NCBI RefSeq assembly: GCF_029873635.1
Contig: NC_080423.1
Coordinates: 108,299,988 to 108,363,987, forward strand
Reading direction: 5' to 3'
Length of the DNA: 64,000 bases
From: Malania oleifera
Taxonomy: Eukaryota > Streptophyta > Magnoliopsida > Santalales > Ximeniaceae
How positions within the stretch are numbered: the first letter of the stretch is position 1; every line of letters starts with the position of its first letter. Position numbers and translations under genes: made by a program. The notes under the pieces were generated by a model, which was given only the letters and a program-made list of their open reading frames with translations, ran no database searches and had not been told where the DNA came from. Shown in pieces: positions 21,557-33,600 of this stretch.

Positions 21557-22449
21557 TATCATCGAATCTAGAGAGTTTGACAATCAAAGACAGGTGTTCT
21601 TTTATGAAACTTTGAACTCTTTTGTTTGTGTAGAATTGAAAGTCTATACAATTTAAATCGGATTGTTGTATCCTAAGGAGGCAAGTCAAGAGGAGTTTTG
21701 CTGCATTGGTTTGAGCCAAAACTGCAGAAGACTTGAATTTCCTTAGAGATGGCAAGATATTCGTGCCTTAACTTAATTGTGAATCATCTTTGTATTTGAT
21801 TTGTGTTTAAGTATTGTTATTCGTACTAAATTCCTAACAAACATTGAATTCTTTTTTGAACATAGATTCCTCACTAAGAACATGCTAGTAGAATAATACT
21901 CGAGGTCTCTAAATTTAAGGCATATTTCTCTTTTAAAATATGTCTCATTTCGGACCATGGTAATAGGTGGTTGTCCAATTTTATCCATTTCAACTTTTTT
22001 CCAATATTGCTTTGCTAAACCAAGAAGTTTTGATTTAGATAAGTAGATGCTTTGGAGGTCACACAATGCAAACCAATTAAAATAATTATCCATGTCATCC
22101 AACCAATTTATGAAAAATTGAGGACTTGAACAGCCATCAAAATAAAAAATACATCGAAGTTTTATTAGTAGTTGACAATTTTTGAATAGGTATGAACTAG
22201 ATATCTCGAATTGATCATTTTTTTTTTTTCAAATGGAAGGGCAAATAAGGATCCATGCAAATTTAAACAAATAACTTTAAACCAATTTCTTTGGAGCCCA
22301 AGTATTGTAAGTACGTGCAACATTACCAATAGATTCTCATGCATTCTTATGCTGACTTTTTAATCTAAAGAGATTCTTCATATATTTTTCCTTCAATTTC
22401 CCCCAAATGCTCCCTAAAAAAACGCCACTAATAAACCTGTTTTTTTAAT

Positions 22450-23112
22450 TGATTTTAATTGACTTAGAGAAAGTATATGATAAGGTACTTAGGGAAGTTC
22501 TATAGTGGGTTTTAGAAAAAAAAAAGGCATATATAGTCAGTATATTGATGTCATTAAGGTTATGTACAATGGAGTAGTGATTTGTATTAGGACTACAAGT
22601 AGAGAGGGTAGGGAATTTCCAATCACAATAGGTGTATATCAAATGGACCCTTGTCTTTTTGTTCTAGTGATGGATGAACTTACTAGGAGTATAAAAAATG
22701 AGGTTCCTTGGTGTATATTTGTTTGCATATGATATTGTTTGATTGATGAAACTAGGGGTAGAGTAGAATTTATATTAGAATTATGGAGAGAAGTTTTAGA
22801 ATCTGGACATTTTAGGATAAGTAGAAATAAGCAAAATATATGAAATGTAATTTCAGTCATACTAGAAGAATATTAGAGAAGAGGTTAAACTTGTTAGTTA
22901 AGAAATCAGTAACACTAGTAGATTTCGATACCTTGGATCTAGCATGCAAGTTGAAGCAGAAATTGAAGAAGATGTAATGCATAGAGTTAAAGAAGGTTGT
23001 ATAAAATGAAAAAGTGTTTTGTGTGATCGTAGAATACCTTTGAAATTAAAATTGAAGTTTTATAGGATATTATAAGACCAACTATGCTATATGAACCAAA
23101 ATGTTGAGCGAC
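22450..23112 (+). mobile_element. RTE-clade LINE fragment, reverse transcriptase region
   Basis: Frames on the plus strand read LEKVYDKV, then YIDVIKVMYNGVVICIRTTS and FPITIGVYQMDP...LFVLVMDELTRSIKNEVPW, which follow the RT core of plant RTE (BovB-like) LINEs. The usual FADD catalytic stretch should follow EVPW; here the sequence is frameshifted and reads FVCI before an LIDETRG-type stretch in another frame. The copy is 5' and 3' truncated. The sequence from about 22797 on is homologous to 61612-61930, so both LINE pieces are one family. Confidence 0.75.
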
Positions 23113-23137
23113 TAAGAAATGTTAGCAATTTTGGCAG

Positions 23138-23254
23138 GTCAGTGATGGAACAGCAGTTACAGACTGCAAGAAGGAAGACTGTGGGACTGAATCAAATGTT
23201 GCTTTGATACCAGAAGAAGAAGAAGACAGGCCTATCAACATAGAACAAAATTAA
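23138..23254 (+). other. Candidate terminal coding exon
   Basis: The acceptor-like AATTTTGGCAG precedes 23138. The frame then reads VSDGTAVTDCKKEDCGTESN, then VALIPEEEEDRPINIEQN and a TAA stop. The acidic, non-repetitive composition looks more like real protein than the other frames nearby. It could be the last exon of a plus-strand gene starting near 20.7 kb, with the RTE LINE in an intron, but no linking exons are identified and no family is recognised. Confidence 0.22.
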
Positions 23255-24697
23255 AGATGGGGCAGTAAATAGAAACAAAGAGAAACAGAAAGAAAAGAAG
23301 GGAACAAGGAGAGAGGTACTATGTACCTCTTATGTGGCTCACCACGTTCTTGTACACATACCATGAACCAAAACACACTGCATTCCAGGTAACTATGGAG
23401 GGCACCCATGCATGTGTAATTTGTTTTTGTTCTGCTAGAGCTTGCACTTCCCAAGCTATCTTTTGTTCACACATGAAGTATGCATTGTTTTTTTGGTTTT
23501 GGAAAGTTTACAACACCTAATTCTTCTGGATGGTGGCAATTTTTTTTTTCATTGCAATATTAATTTGAGTAAAAAATGTTGGGCAGGGATTGAGTTGTCC
23601 TATAGAACCCTAATGCACTTCAGTATCTAATATTTGGTCCTCAAGAGCAAAAACACCATACCTTTCTTTTGCTTGTTTGTTTAATAAATGAGCAGTATCT
23701 TGGTGTGAGTTGATATGATTAATTGAAAACTTGTTGCTTCTTGAAAAATAATAATATCGTTTCTAGTTAAACTTCTACAGCTGTTTATTTTATTAATGGA
23801 GTACACCAGGCTTTTCTTTTTAATCCTTGCCGTGAAGAGATGCATTTGAATTGTCATGTTGAGACTAGCAATAAAGCCATTTAACCTGGAGACTGATGGT
23901 GCGTTTTGAACTTGTATATTCTTCTAATTTTTTCCCTGGATTCATGACCAGCAAGCTAGCATAAGCAATAGTGTACAGATAGCCCAGTGGAAACAGAATA
24001 GCTCTTGCTTTAGATTTGTAAGGCTAGCCAGCCGACTTTAATTGGAGATCTGATATAGCCAAAAAATTTACTAGATAAGGAACTTGCAATATAGCAGAAT
24101 TCTCGGTCATTGGGCGGAGGAATGCTATCAACTGAAAAATAATAATATTGTACTTGCTATGCTCAGAGAATTCTGCTTAAGCTTTTTTTTTTAACTATTT
24201 CAGCCATGAGTGAATAGAGAGATGCACACCTGTTGGCTGCTGCTCAGAATGATGTGGTAAATGTTTTGTCGGAATATGGCATGCAATGAATGAACTACCA
24301 GCAAATCAGGAGAGTGAGATGCTATAAAAACTTTGGTAATACTTTATTTTTCTTATTTTAATTTCTGTATCCTTGCTGGATCTTCATTTGCTTTTAATAT
24401 TATACAACTATATGAGGTCCTGCCCTATGCATGTCTTGATTTTCTAATAGTAACAGATCTGATTATGGTCTGGAATTTGTCAAAAACACTCCATGTTTCA
24501 ATATTTACTATAATGTATTGGCACACCTGCAGATTAGTGCTTTTGAAGTCTCTACTTCCTGATAGATGGCAGTGACCAAAATTTTGCATCGATCTTGGCT
24601 CCTCATTTGAGCTGTTCATGCTGTGTTATCTTGCTGCATATTTGTTGATGCAGATACTTGCAGCAATATTTACAATAGTAAACACTGGTCATTGATT
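23255..24697. other. Spacer without a recognised gene
   Basis: No supported coding region. Part may be a 3' UTR of a plus-strand gene or the 3' region of the DUF579 gene on the minus strand. Confidence 0.45.
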
Positions 24698-25720
24698 TTA
24701 TGAGCTTGCTGTGTCGTTCACCTTGAGAAACGAAAGTTTTGTTCTCTCCTGGCAGAATCTTGTAGAATTTGATTGACCCTCTATTTTGAAATTCCAGAGT
24801 TTCCCTTTTGAAGAAACTAGGTTCTCCTCACACAGAAACTCCCAAGAGAACCACTTCTCAATTGTCCGATCTACATCATGTACTACCACATGGGTCATAT
24901 TCCCAGATCTTGCTATGACACTAGCCGTGTAGATTGCAGCCATCCTGCCTGGTGCCTCCGGTCGATCTCCGCTTGGTCCATCCACCACCACCAGATCCCA
25001 CTTGACCTCATATACTTCCCTGGGGAGCTTTGTCAATGCCAATTGGCAACTTGAGTATTCTTTGAGCGGCTCCGAACGAAGCACACAAGCTGGGTTTTTC
25101 CTTGCTTTCTTCAGCAGCCTGTAAGCTTTTCCGGCAGGTATGCGATGCTCAACATTGTAAATTCTAGTGCTGTTCGAATTTGTTCTGATTGTCTGAAACC
25201 TTTCAGGGTTGTCCTCCAGGAATACTGTGAGGCCACCTGCATTGATTGATGAGAAGGCTAGGTACTGGGGATGAAGCCCAAAAACCAGGAGGTTGCAGGG
25301 AGCTTTAGAAGATACAATGTTGGATAGAAACTCAAATTCTTTTCCACTGAGGGCTGGAGCCGTCACTGATGCATTATCTTGATTTGTCAAGGTGCTCCAT
25401 GCTTGTGTTTGAGCCTTCCAATGTGTCAGAGTAGGAGATGCTCTTGTGAGGAGCAGAGTAGGAGGCCGAGCAGAGAGCGGAGGGGTGGTAGAAGGCGACG
25501 AAGTTTTTATGGTAATTCTTAGAAGTCTAAGAACAGAGATGCTTGCCAGGATCAGAACAAGAACAGGAATGAGCCTCTTCCTGGTGAGTTTAATCTTCGC
25601 ACCTGCTTGGCAACACCTGTAGATGAAGCATAGATCGGGTTTCAACTTGAGTGAGGATGGAAGAAAGGGCTGTGCTGGAGAACTCGTAGGCAGGTGGTAA
25701 TGAGATGCATCCGGGGGCAT
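24698..25720 (-). CDS. DUF579 (IRX15/GXM-type) polysaccharide biosynthesis protein
   Basis: A 340-residue single-exon protein. Residues 48-68 ([20 protein letters not shown]) form one membrane anchor after a basic, Pro-rich N terminus, giving a type II Golgi topology, followed by a Ser/Thr/Pro-rich stem (72-120). The DUF579 domain covers about 122-325: [13 protein letters not shown], then [12 protein letters not shown] (142-153), [10 protein letters not shown] (166-175), [20 protein letters not shown] (241-260) and [12 protein letters not shown]...FLCEENL (280-301), with conserved cysteines and a closing NSTRFC. Members include IRX15/IRX15L (xylan chain length), GXM1-3 (4-O-methylation of glucuronic acid on xylan) and AGM1/2 (arabinogalactan methylation), all SAM-dependent-methyltransferase-like. 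The subgroup is uncertain; the [13 protein letters not shown] wording differs from what I recall of IRX15. The start is the only Met before residue 260 and has A at -3. Confidence 0.88.
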   Translation of the reverse strand: MPPDASHYHLPTSSPAQPFLPSSLKLKPDLCFIYRCCQAGAKIKLTRKRLIPVLVLILASISVLRLLRITIKTSSPSTTPPLSARPPTLLLTRASPTLTHWKAQTQAWSTLTNQDNASVTAPALSGKEFEFLSNIVSSKAPCNLLVFGLHPQYLAFSSINAGGLTVFLEDNPERFQTIRTNSNSTRIYNVEHRIPAGKAYRLLKKARKNPACVLRSEPLKEYSSCQLALTKLPREVYEVKWDLVVVDGPSGDRPEAPGRMAAIYTASVIARSGNMTHVVVHDVDRTIEKWFSWEFLCEENLVSSKGKLWNFKIEGQSNSTRFCQERTKLSFLKVNDTASS

Positions 25721-26264
25721 TTTCTCTCTGTTTCTTCAGCACCACCACAGCCACCGTCCTGTCTCCCACAAGGTGATGGGTGGGGTTTTTGATCACATGG
25801 GGTGCTCTTCTGATGGCGCGGCTTCTCTGCAGGTTCTTGAGTGAGGGAGAAGGAATGGTTTTGCTTTCTGTTGAAGTGTTACTTTTCTTTTACTCGCACC
25901 TAATTTGTGGTGATTGGTGCTGCATTAAGTAATCAAGCTGCCTACGTGTATCCATTTAGAAAACAATGCTGCTGATGGTTTGGTGCTCCGATGTTTTTGT
26001 GAGATGCTGAATTTGGTGCATATGAGTGAAGGTGAAGTAGGCTAATGGGTATTGGCCTATTGGGTAGTTGGCCAGCAACTGTCAATCAATTTTGCCTCTG
26101 TTGTTAATTTGACAAGAAGAGCATTTGGTTAATGATTCTGAAAGTCGTTTATTTCAATTTTCAATTCGTCCTCACTAAGGTTGGTGGGTCTCCTGGAAAG
26201 TGTAGTTATTAAGTCGTATTTTTTTTGTTTGAATTTTGAAAGTCTAGGCCCATGAATGTGAACT
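25721..26264. other. Upstream region of the DUF579 gene
   Basis: Contains the presumed promoter and leader of the minus-strand gene. I see no unambiguous TATA box and no other gene. Confidence 0.4.
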
Positions 26265-27045
26265 AGTGGGTGGTATTCCTCCTACAAATATTAATCCTGC
26301 ATTTGTTTGGGAAATGGAATCAAAATTGAAGAATGAAATTGTATTTTTGCATTTGGTTTATGAAATTAAAGGCGGAATCATATTCCGATCGAAATTTATC
26401 TTGATTGCATGGAATAAAATTTATTTTATATTAAAATATATTATTAAAAATAACAACAAATAGCAATAATATTAGTATTATTACGATTATAATAAAAATA
26501 ATAATTACTAATAATAATTGCAATAACAATTATATTTTTTTTATTAATAGTGACAATAAGAACAATAAAAAATAATTATTACACTGTGAAACACTATTAT
26601 ATATATGTTTTAAAGTAATAATAATCAAACAAAAACAACAAAAAATAATAATTACAATATCAATAATGTTTATTACTATAAAAATATTAATAACAAAGAA
26701 CAATAATAAAAATAAATGGAAAAAAAATAATTTGAAGGACAATATTTATAAAATAATAATAACAACAATAAAAGAATGATAACAACACTAATAATAATCA
26801 CTATAATAAAATAAAATAAAAATTAAAAATCAAATAATTAAGTGTTAGGGGTATAAAAAATGACTCATTTTTCATTCTATTATAGCACTCATTGGAAAAT
26901 ATCAAATGTTGGAAAGAAATCGAAACTGTGATTCTTATAGTCATTCTATGTTACTAATCACATGCAATAATATCATTATTACTTTGATTCCATTCCGCTC
27001 TTGATTTTTTTCCTATTCAATTTATTTTTGCATACCAAATGGGGG
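26265..27045. repeat. AT-rich block with MITE-like ends
   Basis: A run of AATAAT/ATTATT-type trinucleotides (about 26410-26820) lies between CATTTGTTTGGGAAATGGAA on the left and a mirrored TTCCATTCCGC...CATACCAAATG on the right. The ends resemble those of the small element at 18239. No target duplication is clear. Confidence 0.35.
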
Positions 27046-29169
27046 ATAAATATTTGTTTGGATCAAGATTTTTGTCTAAGGAAAGGAAAAGAAAAGAAAA
27101 AAAAAAAAAAAAATTCAATTTCCATTGCATTATCTCTATATCAAATATTATTAATTTTTTAATATGACTTAAATTTAAGAAAAATCAAATTTAATTCTAG
27201 GGAAACTCAAATTTTTTTTTCATTGATTTAGTAATTTTTTTTTATTTTCATTTGTCTTCATGACCAAACATGAAAAAGTAGAGTCATTAATATTTTTATT
27301 TCCTTTTCTTAATATTTTTAAAGTTCCAAATGAGATTTAGGGGGTGTTCAATTGAGAAAACTACTTTCAATTTTTCATTTTTTACTTTTTAAAAAATTAG
27401 AAAAATGTTGCTTTGTTTTTTGAAAAATAATTAGAATTATTTTTAAATTTTAATACAAAATTTGTAAAATTAAAAATTAAGGTAGTTTTCCTATTATTTT
27501 TAGAAAAAAAAAATATTATTTTTCAGATTTCATCAAGGGAAGAGCATACATGACAATATTACCTCATGAGCTTCTCCATAGTTATCATCTGGGGCCTAAG
27601 GCTTCAAAAGCGGATCCCCAAAGGTTTGTGCTTCTATTGATTGTAACTTCATAATTAAGCCTTTTCAAAGCATTGGCATCCCTTTCATCTTTGTAAATTA
27701 AATCAAGAAGTGTATTTACACACATTATTAAGGGTGTAATAACTATTTGGAACGTATTTTTTTCAAGCCACGAAGGTGCGAGACAAGTAGACCTACTTAT
27801 CCTTGCAATGCAAGTTAGAGCCAAAATTCTTCAAGGACAATCATTAATGTTTATGTTTGAAGCATGAATTTCAAATTTTGAATTTGGATTTGGATTTGGA
27901 TTTGAATTTAAATGGATTTAAATAAATTTTAATATAATTTTACATTACATCTTATCCAAATCCAATATAAATCCAAATCCAATGCCTCTAAAAGCATAGG
28001 GTAAAGGTAAACTAAGATATTGAAGCAAATGCAAATATCTTAGAATCACAAATTCAAGTTTTCTTGATGAGCCCTTTATTATGGCTCACAGTGGTCGCGA
28101 TTATGTCAAAACCATCAAATGTGCTTATGATCTTTTCCATTCCATTTCATGCTTGCAATGCATCCTTGCCAAATCTAAGCTCTTTTATTTCTGCATGACT
28201 AACCCAAACAAATCCCATACCTCACATACTCTAGGTAGTCCTATTGGTTTTCTACCTATTAGGTATTTGGCCTTGCTTCTAATTATAAAGAACTGAGGTA
28301 AGTAAAGAGAATGACAATATGCTTATAGACAAAATTACTGAAAAGACGTACAATTGGACTTGTAAGCATTTTTTTTTTTTTTTTCTCTTAATTCTAGTAG
28401 ATTGCAACTGACAAAGTTTATTCTACTAAGTATGCATGGCTATTAGTTCTCTTCTTCCTTTCTCCCAAAATTATCATTTCAAACATGGAAAGAAGATTAA
28501 CATCTTTTCTTTGGAATAGAACCAGTGGAATTACACATGATGCAAAAATGGATAGAATAAAGTTTGCAAATTATCATGTGAAAGAGATTTGGATCTATAA
28601 TTACAAGTTGAAAGATAAATGCATTTGGGCAAATAGCACCCCCCTCCAAAAAGAAAAGAAAGCTCTTGGACATAGGAGAATTTTAAAAATTAGATAGAAT
28701 ACCTTTGATGCATTAAGCATAAAGTTGGAAACGGAAAGAATTTTTTTTATCTTAGATAATAAGTGGCCAAAATAATACAATTAATTTTGGACTTCCTATA
28801 CTAGTAAAGGTTTCAAATTGATCGTGGTCAAATTGTTAGGTTTCATGATTTAGGTTTTGAAAATTATATCTACAGTTCATTTACCGTCACTATATTATAC
28901 AAGTTGGGTTCATTTTTTGTCGAGAATTTGAGCTACATATTGAATCTTGTGTTTATATTTGTCCACCTCCTCTATCTTTTATGATTTTGTAATATTACCA
29001 ATATCGCCATCTTCTCAAAACAATGATCATATTTAACCAAAAACAAAATGTAAAGACTGCATCATTCAAATCTTGAGAATCACAATAAAATTCTAAAAGA
29101 CCCAAATGAATCTTGTCAACCTTTGACGACGTTCAACATTAGAACATGTGCCAATATGAAAATACTGTT
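27046..29169. other. Spacer without a recognised gene
   Basis: Includes a short GGATTT run (about 27883-27905) and homopolymers. Short frames (27585-27824 minus, 28081-28296 and 28485-28697 plus) match nothing I know. Confidence 0.5.
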
Positions 29170-29850
29170 TGCTTTTGCCATTAGCTATTTGCTTCTTTTT
29201 GTTTGAGGACTTTTCTTTTGTTGTTTTTATGAAAATACTATTATGAGGAGATGATGACTAAATAAGAAATGGTGTTATGAAATGGCAAAAAGGTTGCACT
29301 TATTTAATCCAAGTCATGCTCTTATATGTAATGGATTATGGTTACATTCATTTAATCGAAGTGGTATTATTAAAACGTAATGACTCTCGGTTGCATTCAA
29401 CCTAGGTTAAATGAATGCAACTATGAGCCATTGTGCGTAAGAGTATGACATGGGTTAAATGAATGCAACTATGAGTCATTGCATGTAAGAGCATGACATG
29501 AGTTAAATGAGTGCAATCGAGAGTACTTACATAATTGAAACAAGATCTAGATTAAATGGTCAAAAATTGTTTGGGAGAATTCGGATCAATTTCAATTTCG
29601 ATTACCTATCAAAAATGAAAGAAAAATAGCTTAGAAGATTCGGGGGTGTACTCCAAAGGACCATTCTGACGTTTGAATTAGGAAATTTGAAAGGATTATA
29701 TGATCACAATAGGAAATGAGTGAGTAAGAATGAAATGAGATGTCTTACCTTCATTAGCGGGTCCTTTTATACGTATTTGAAATATTTCCTTATTGATTTC
29801 CTCGCTAATGAATATTTATTTAGATTGCAAGGGTTACATTTTTTGTTATC
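29170..29850 (+). repeat. Dispersed repeat, copy A (with 57230-57948 and 48430-48806)
   Basis: GCTTTTGCCATTAGCTATTT (about 29171) through TTGCAAGGGTTACATTTT (about 29844) is shared with 57477-57940, with an estimated identity of about 80-90 percent. Copy A also has an extra inverted and tandemly repeated block (29319-29510). No coding content is evident. It is probably an old non-autonomous element of unknown type. Confidence 0.7.
29319..29510. repeat. Inverted repeat with tandem arm inside copy A
   Basis: CATGCTCTTATATGTAATGG through ACATTCATTTAA (about 29319-29372) is mirrored by TTAAATGAATGCAACTATGA through GAGCATGACATG. The right arm is itself present twice in tandem (about 29407-29455 and 29456-29504). 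The arms can fold into a stem of about 50 bases. Confidence 0.7.
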
Positions 29851-30049
29851 AATATATTATTAGGAAGTAAAGATTGATATCCTAATCCCATACTTTAATT
29901 AATGGACATCACCTCTTTTTGATTGATCCTTTAATGTTTTTTCATTACATAAATTAACATCGACTTTAATGCCAATGCCTCTTTTAGGTTATATCACTTG
30001 TTCCCTTATTATCATAAGATTTGGATTAAGTCATCAGATGTGTATCTTT

Positions 30050-30563
30050 GAGCCTCATGAGCAATGCTTATAAAATGAGTTAATACTTTACCTAGAAGTG
30101 TATGTTTCTTGTTGCCTTATGAGCAGTGCTCATCAAATAAGCTTGTACTTTTTCAAGCAGTGTTTATTTCTTGTTTTTTATAAGCGGTGTTCATAAAATC
30201 TACATTTTTTAGTCTCATGAGTAGTGCTCATCAAATAAGTCAATTTTTAAACAATACTCGTCTCTTGTTGTATTTTGAGCGATGCTTAAAAGATGGGCAT
30301 TTTGGGTCTCACGAGCGGTGCTTATTAGATGGACTAATTTTTTACCAAGCAGTGTCCGTCTCTTATTGCCTTATGAGCAGTACCCATTAGATGGACACTT
30401 TTGGACCTTATGAGCGGGCTCATCAAATATGTGAATTTTTTTTTTTTTTTTAGTAGTGTATGTCTCTTGTTATCTCATGAGTAGTGCTCATCAGGACATT
30501 TTTGGGTCTCATAAGTGGTGCTCATTATATGAGCCACTTTTTTGTCAAGCAATGCTCATTTTT
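30050..30563 (+). repeat. Degenerate tandem array with palindromic core ATGAGCagtGCTCAT
   Basis: About ten cores of the form TYATGAGCRGTGCTCATYA occur at roughly 30055, 30113, 30180, 30214, 30275, 30308, 30369, 30408, 30474 and 30508. They are separated by related phrases (AAGCAGTGTNYGTCTCTTGTTGCC), in a higher-order unit of about 95-105 bases. Each core is a 6-bp inverted repeat with a 3-base loop. It sits just left of the solo LTR at 30687. No coding potential. Confidence 0.75.
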
Positions 30564-30686
30564 TGGGTAGATTTTTTTAGCATGATTCAAATCTCACGAA
30601 GCTTATGGTCTTTGCTACCTTTTTCTTTTTTTTTTTCCTTACAAATAGTCTATCTTCTTCTCTTATTGAGATACCAAGAAGGGAAG

Positions 30687-33600
30687 TGTAACGACCCGAA
30701 TAATAATGGTATTTAAATAATCAAGAGGAAGGAAAATGGAAACATTAACAGAAGGAGGCTAATGACTTCATCGACGACATTGCATTTTGGAGGTAAAATT
30801 TCCAAGAAATTTCCTAGGCCTCGTCTATGAACACAGGGGTTTCGTCGACGAGAGTTCTTCAGGATCTCGTCGGCGAGGTCCCGTCTCGTCGACGAGAAGA
30901 TGCTGAGAGAGGATTTTTGAAAAGTCTGAAATTCGTCAACGAAGGCACAGGTTCGTCGACGAATTTTCTACATAACTCGTCGACGAGGTGACGTGACTCT
31001 GTGATGACCCAAAAATATATATATGATTAAAGCACAATAATAATAAAATAATAAAAATGGTCATTGAGTTAATATCAATATAGAAGTGTTTTTCTGTAGG
31101 ATCCTTGATTCCATGTTTGATGCCTAAGAAAGACCTTGTCTAAGCGAGTGCTTAGAGACCATTGTAGCTCAGTCGCTTCCTGGAGGTCGGCCTGGTCAAA
31201 ATAGAATTTCATAGGATAAACAGGATAGACACTGTTTGTACACGTAAATAAGTATATATACATAAAATAGTGTTTTGACAGACATAATTTGTAGAAATAC
31301 ATAATAAGATGATAATAATATAGGTATCATATGTGAGGTCCACAAGACTATGTGGGGTCCACATGAGTCCCGGAGTCACAAGACACTATTTATATACATA
31401 AATAAGTACATAAAATAATGTTTTGACTGATATAATTTGTAAAAATATATGATAAAATAATAATAATATAAGTATCCTATGCGGGGCCCATAAGACTGTG
31501 TGGGGCCCACATGAGTCTCGAAGCCATGTAGAGGTTTACACGAGTCTCAAAGCTATGTAGGACGCATAAAATCGTATGAGGGTTATTCGAGTTACGTAGG
31601 ATCCATTCGGGTCTCGAAGTTGTGTGGGGCCCACAAGACCATGTGGGGCCCACATGAGTTTTCAAAATTCAAATTTAATTCTTGTTAAAAAATAAATAAT
31701 AAAATAAATAAATACTAAAAATAGTTTAAAAGTAAAAACAATGATAATAATAATGATAATAATGATTAAGAAAAATAATAAAATAATTAATTAACTAATT
31801 GACTGATTAATTAGGTAAGTGATAAATTAAAAATTTATTTAATGGGAATGGTGGCAAGCACTCCCACATGGCCTTCATCCCCATCCCATACTCAACCCAT
31901 ACCTTGTCCATCCCTTACCCATTCTTTAATTTTTAAAAATTATAATTTTACCCACCTCCCCACACTTTATAAATTTCATTTCTTTCCAAAATTTTCCTAT
32001 AAATAGGGAGCTCTCAACCTTCATTTTTCACAATAATTTTCCAAAGAAGAGAAGGATTAGTGAGTGAAAGAATTTGTGGTGGATAGAGAATTTTTGGATA
32101 AGTTCTCAATCATCCACTCTTTCCGATCTCATTTCTTAGAGATAGTTACAGTGTTCGTAAGGAAGAAGGTAAGTAAATTTTGATTATGTTAGTTTTTTTT
32201 TTATTTAAAATTCATACCCGAGTTTATTTTATAAGTAAATTTCAATTATGTTAATTAGTTCCACAAAATTTGCATGAGTTTATTTTTACGTGTATTTTAT
32301 TATATCAGTTCTATCATTAATATACTTGCATCTATTTTTGGGTTAAGAAATGTTCTAATCCCCTCGGGTAAATTTTCAGCATTTATTTCTATTCAAAAAT
32401 AAAATTATATATATTTTTAACACAAAAATTGTGTGGCATAAGTTTATTTTTACGTTACATTTTTATGAAAATATAAGTAAAGATGAGATTTTCACGATAT
32501 TATTTTAAATTGCATAAATTATAATAAGATGATTTTAAAACCCTTTATGGCAACGAAAGTTCAAAGTTACAGATGCTCGGTACCGCAGCTTAAAGTTTAT
32601 ACGGATCAGAGTGCACCCACACTGTTTACAGAGTGGTTATTTATGTTAGTAGATTTCTCTTGAGTGCACGCCTGGTTCCGGACCAGGACTTAATAAGGAA
32701 AATCTCATTTAAAGTTTATGTACGTTGATTTAGTTTGGTCAGCTAGCCAGCTAAGTCCAGTCTTCAGACCGCACAACCCAGTCATGGTGGTAAACATGAC
32801 TTACGGCAAATAGACCTAAGGGTGGTTTTTTATAATATATATGTTTATACATATTTAATTACGTGTACAAAGTTACTGATGATTTGAAGGAAAAGTGTAA
32901 GTTTACGTGAAAATGATCATTTTGGTGCTTAAATGACGATCTAAGGAAAACGTATAAGAAAAAGTATATGTATGTTTATCATTAAATGTTTATACAGTTT
33001 TAAAGTTAAAAGTTTAATTTAACAGTTATAGTATATAATTATAAAATTTTACTGTTGTAATTGATGACAAAAGTTTTATGTAGAAAATTTTAAATTTATA
33101 TTTATTTTAAAAGAAATTTTGAAGTTATAGTATTAAATATTGTTTTACGAAATTTTTTAAAAAAACTCATTTTAGCCACACACTAACAATAATCTTATTT
33201 ACTTACTAAGCGTCGTCTCACTCCAATCATATTTTTATTTCAGATAACTCTGAAGAGCATGTTGGAAATCAGGCTTAGCAAGCATGCGGGTGGGATAGAA
33301 AAATAAAGATTTGTTTAGAAATATTAGTATGATGTCAGATATTTATGCTTGTGTAATTTTTCTTCTTTTGAAATAAATGAGTGTAATATGGATAATTAGC
33401 GCTCTGGTTTAATAAAAATTGAGTTTATTTTGCTTCCACTGTAAATCAATGGTAAAAAGTTAATATCCCAGGCCCCTCGGGGTCGGGGTGTTACAGGCTC
33501 GTCGACAAATCCCGTAGTATAAATAGTGCAAAACTTCGAATTAATTCAGAAATGCAGTGCCGCTCTCTCTCTTCTCTCTCTCTCCTACGACCCCTCTTCT

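Noticed and set aside
21316-21755. Open frames with long Ile-Tyr runs on both strands
   Set aside because: They are produced by the (TA)n microsatellite.
27585-28697. Three short frames considered as exons
   Set aside because: No family match and no consistent splice signals linking them.
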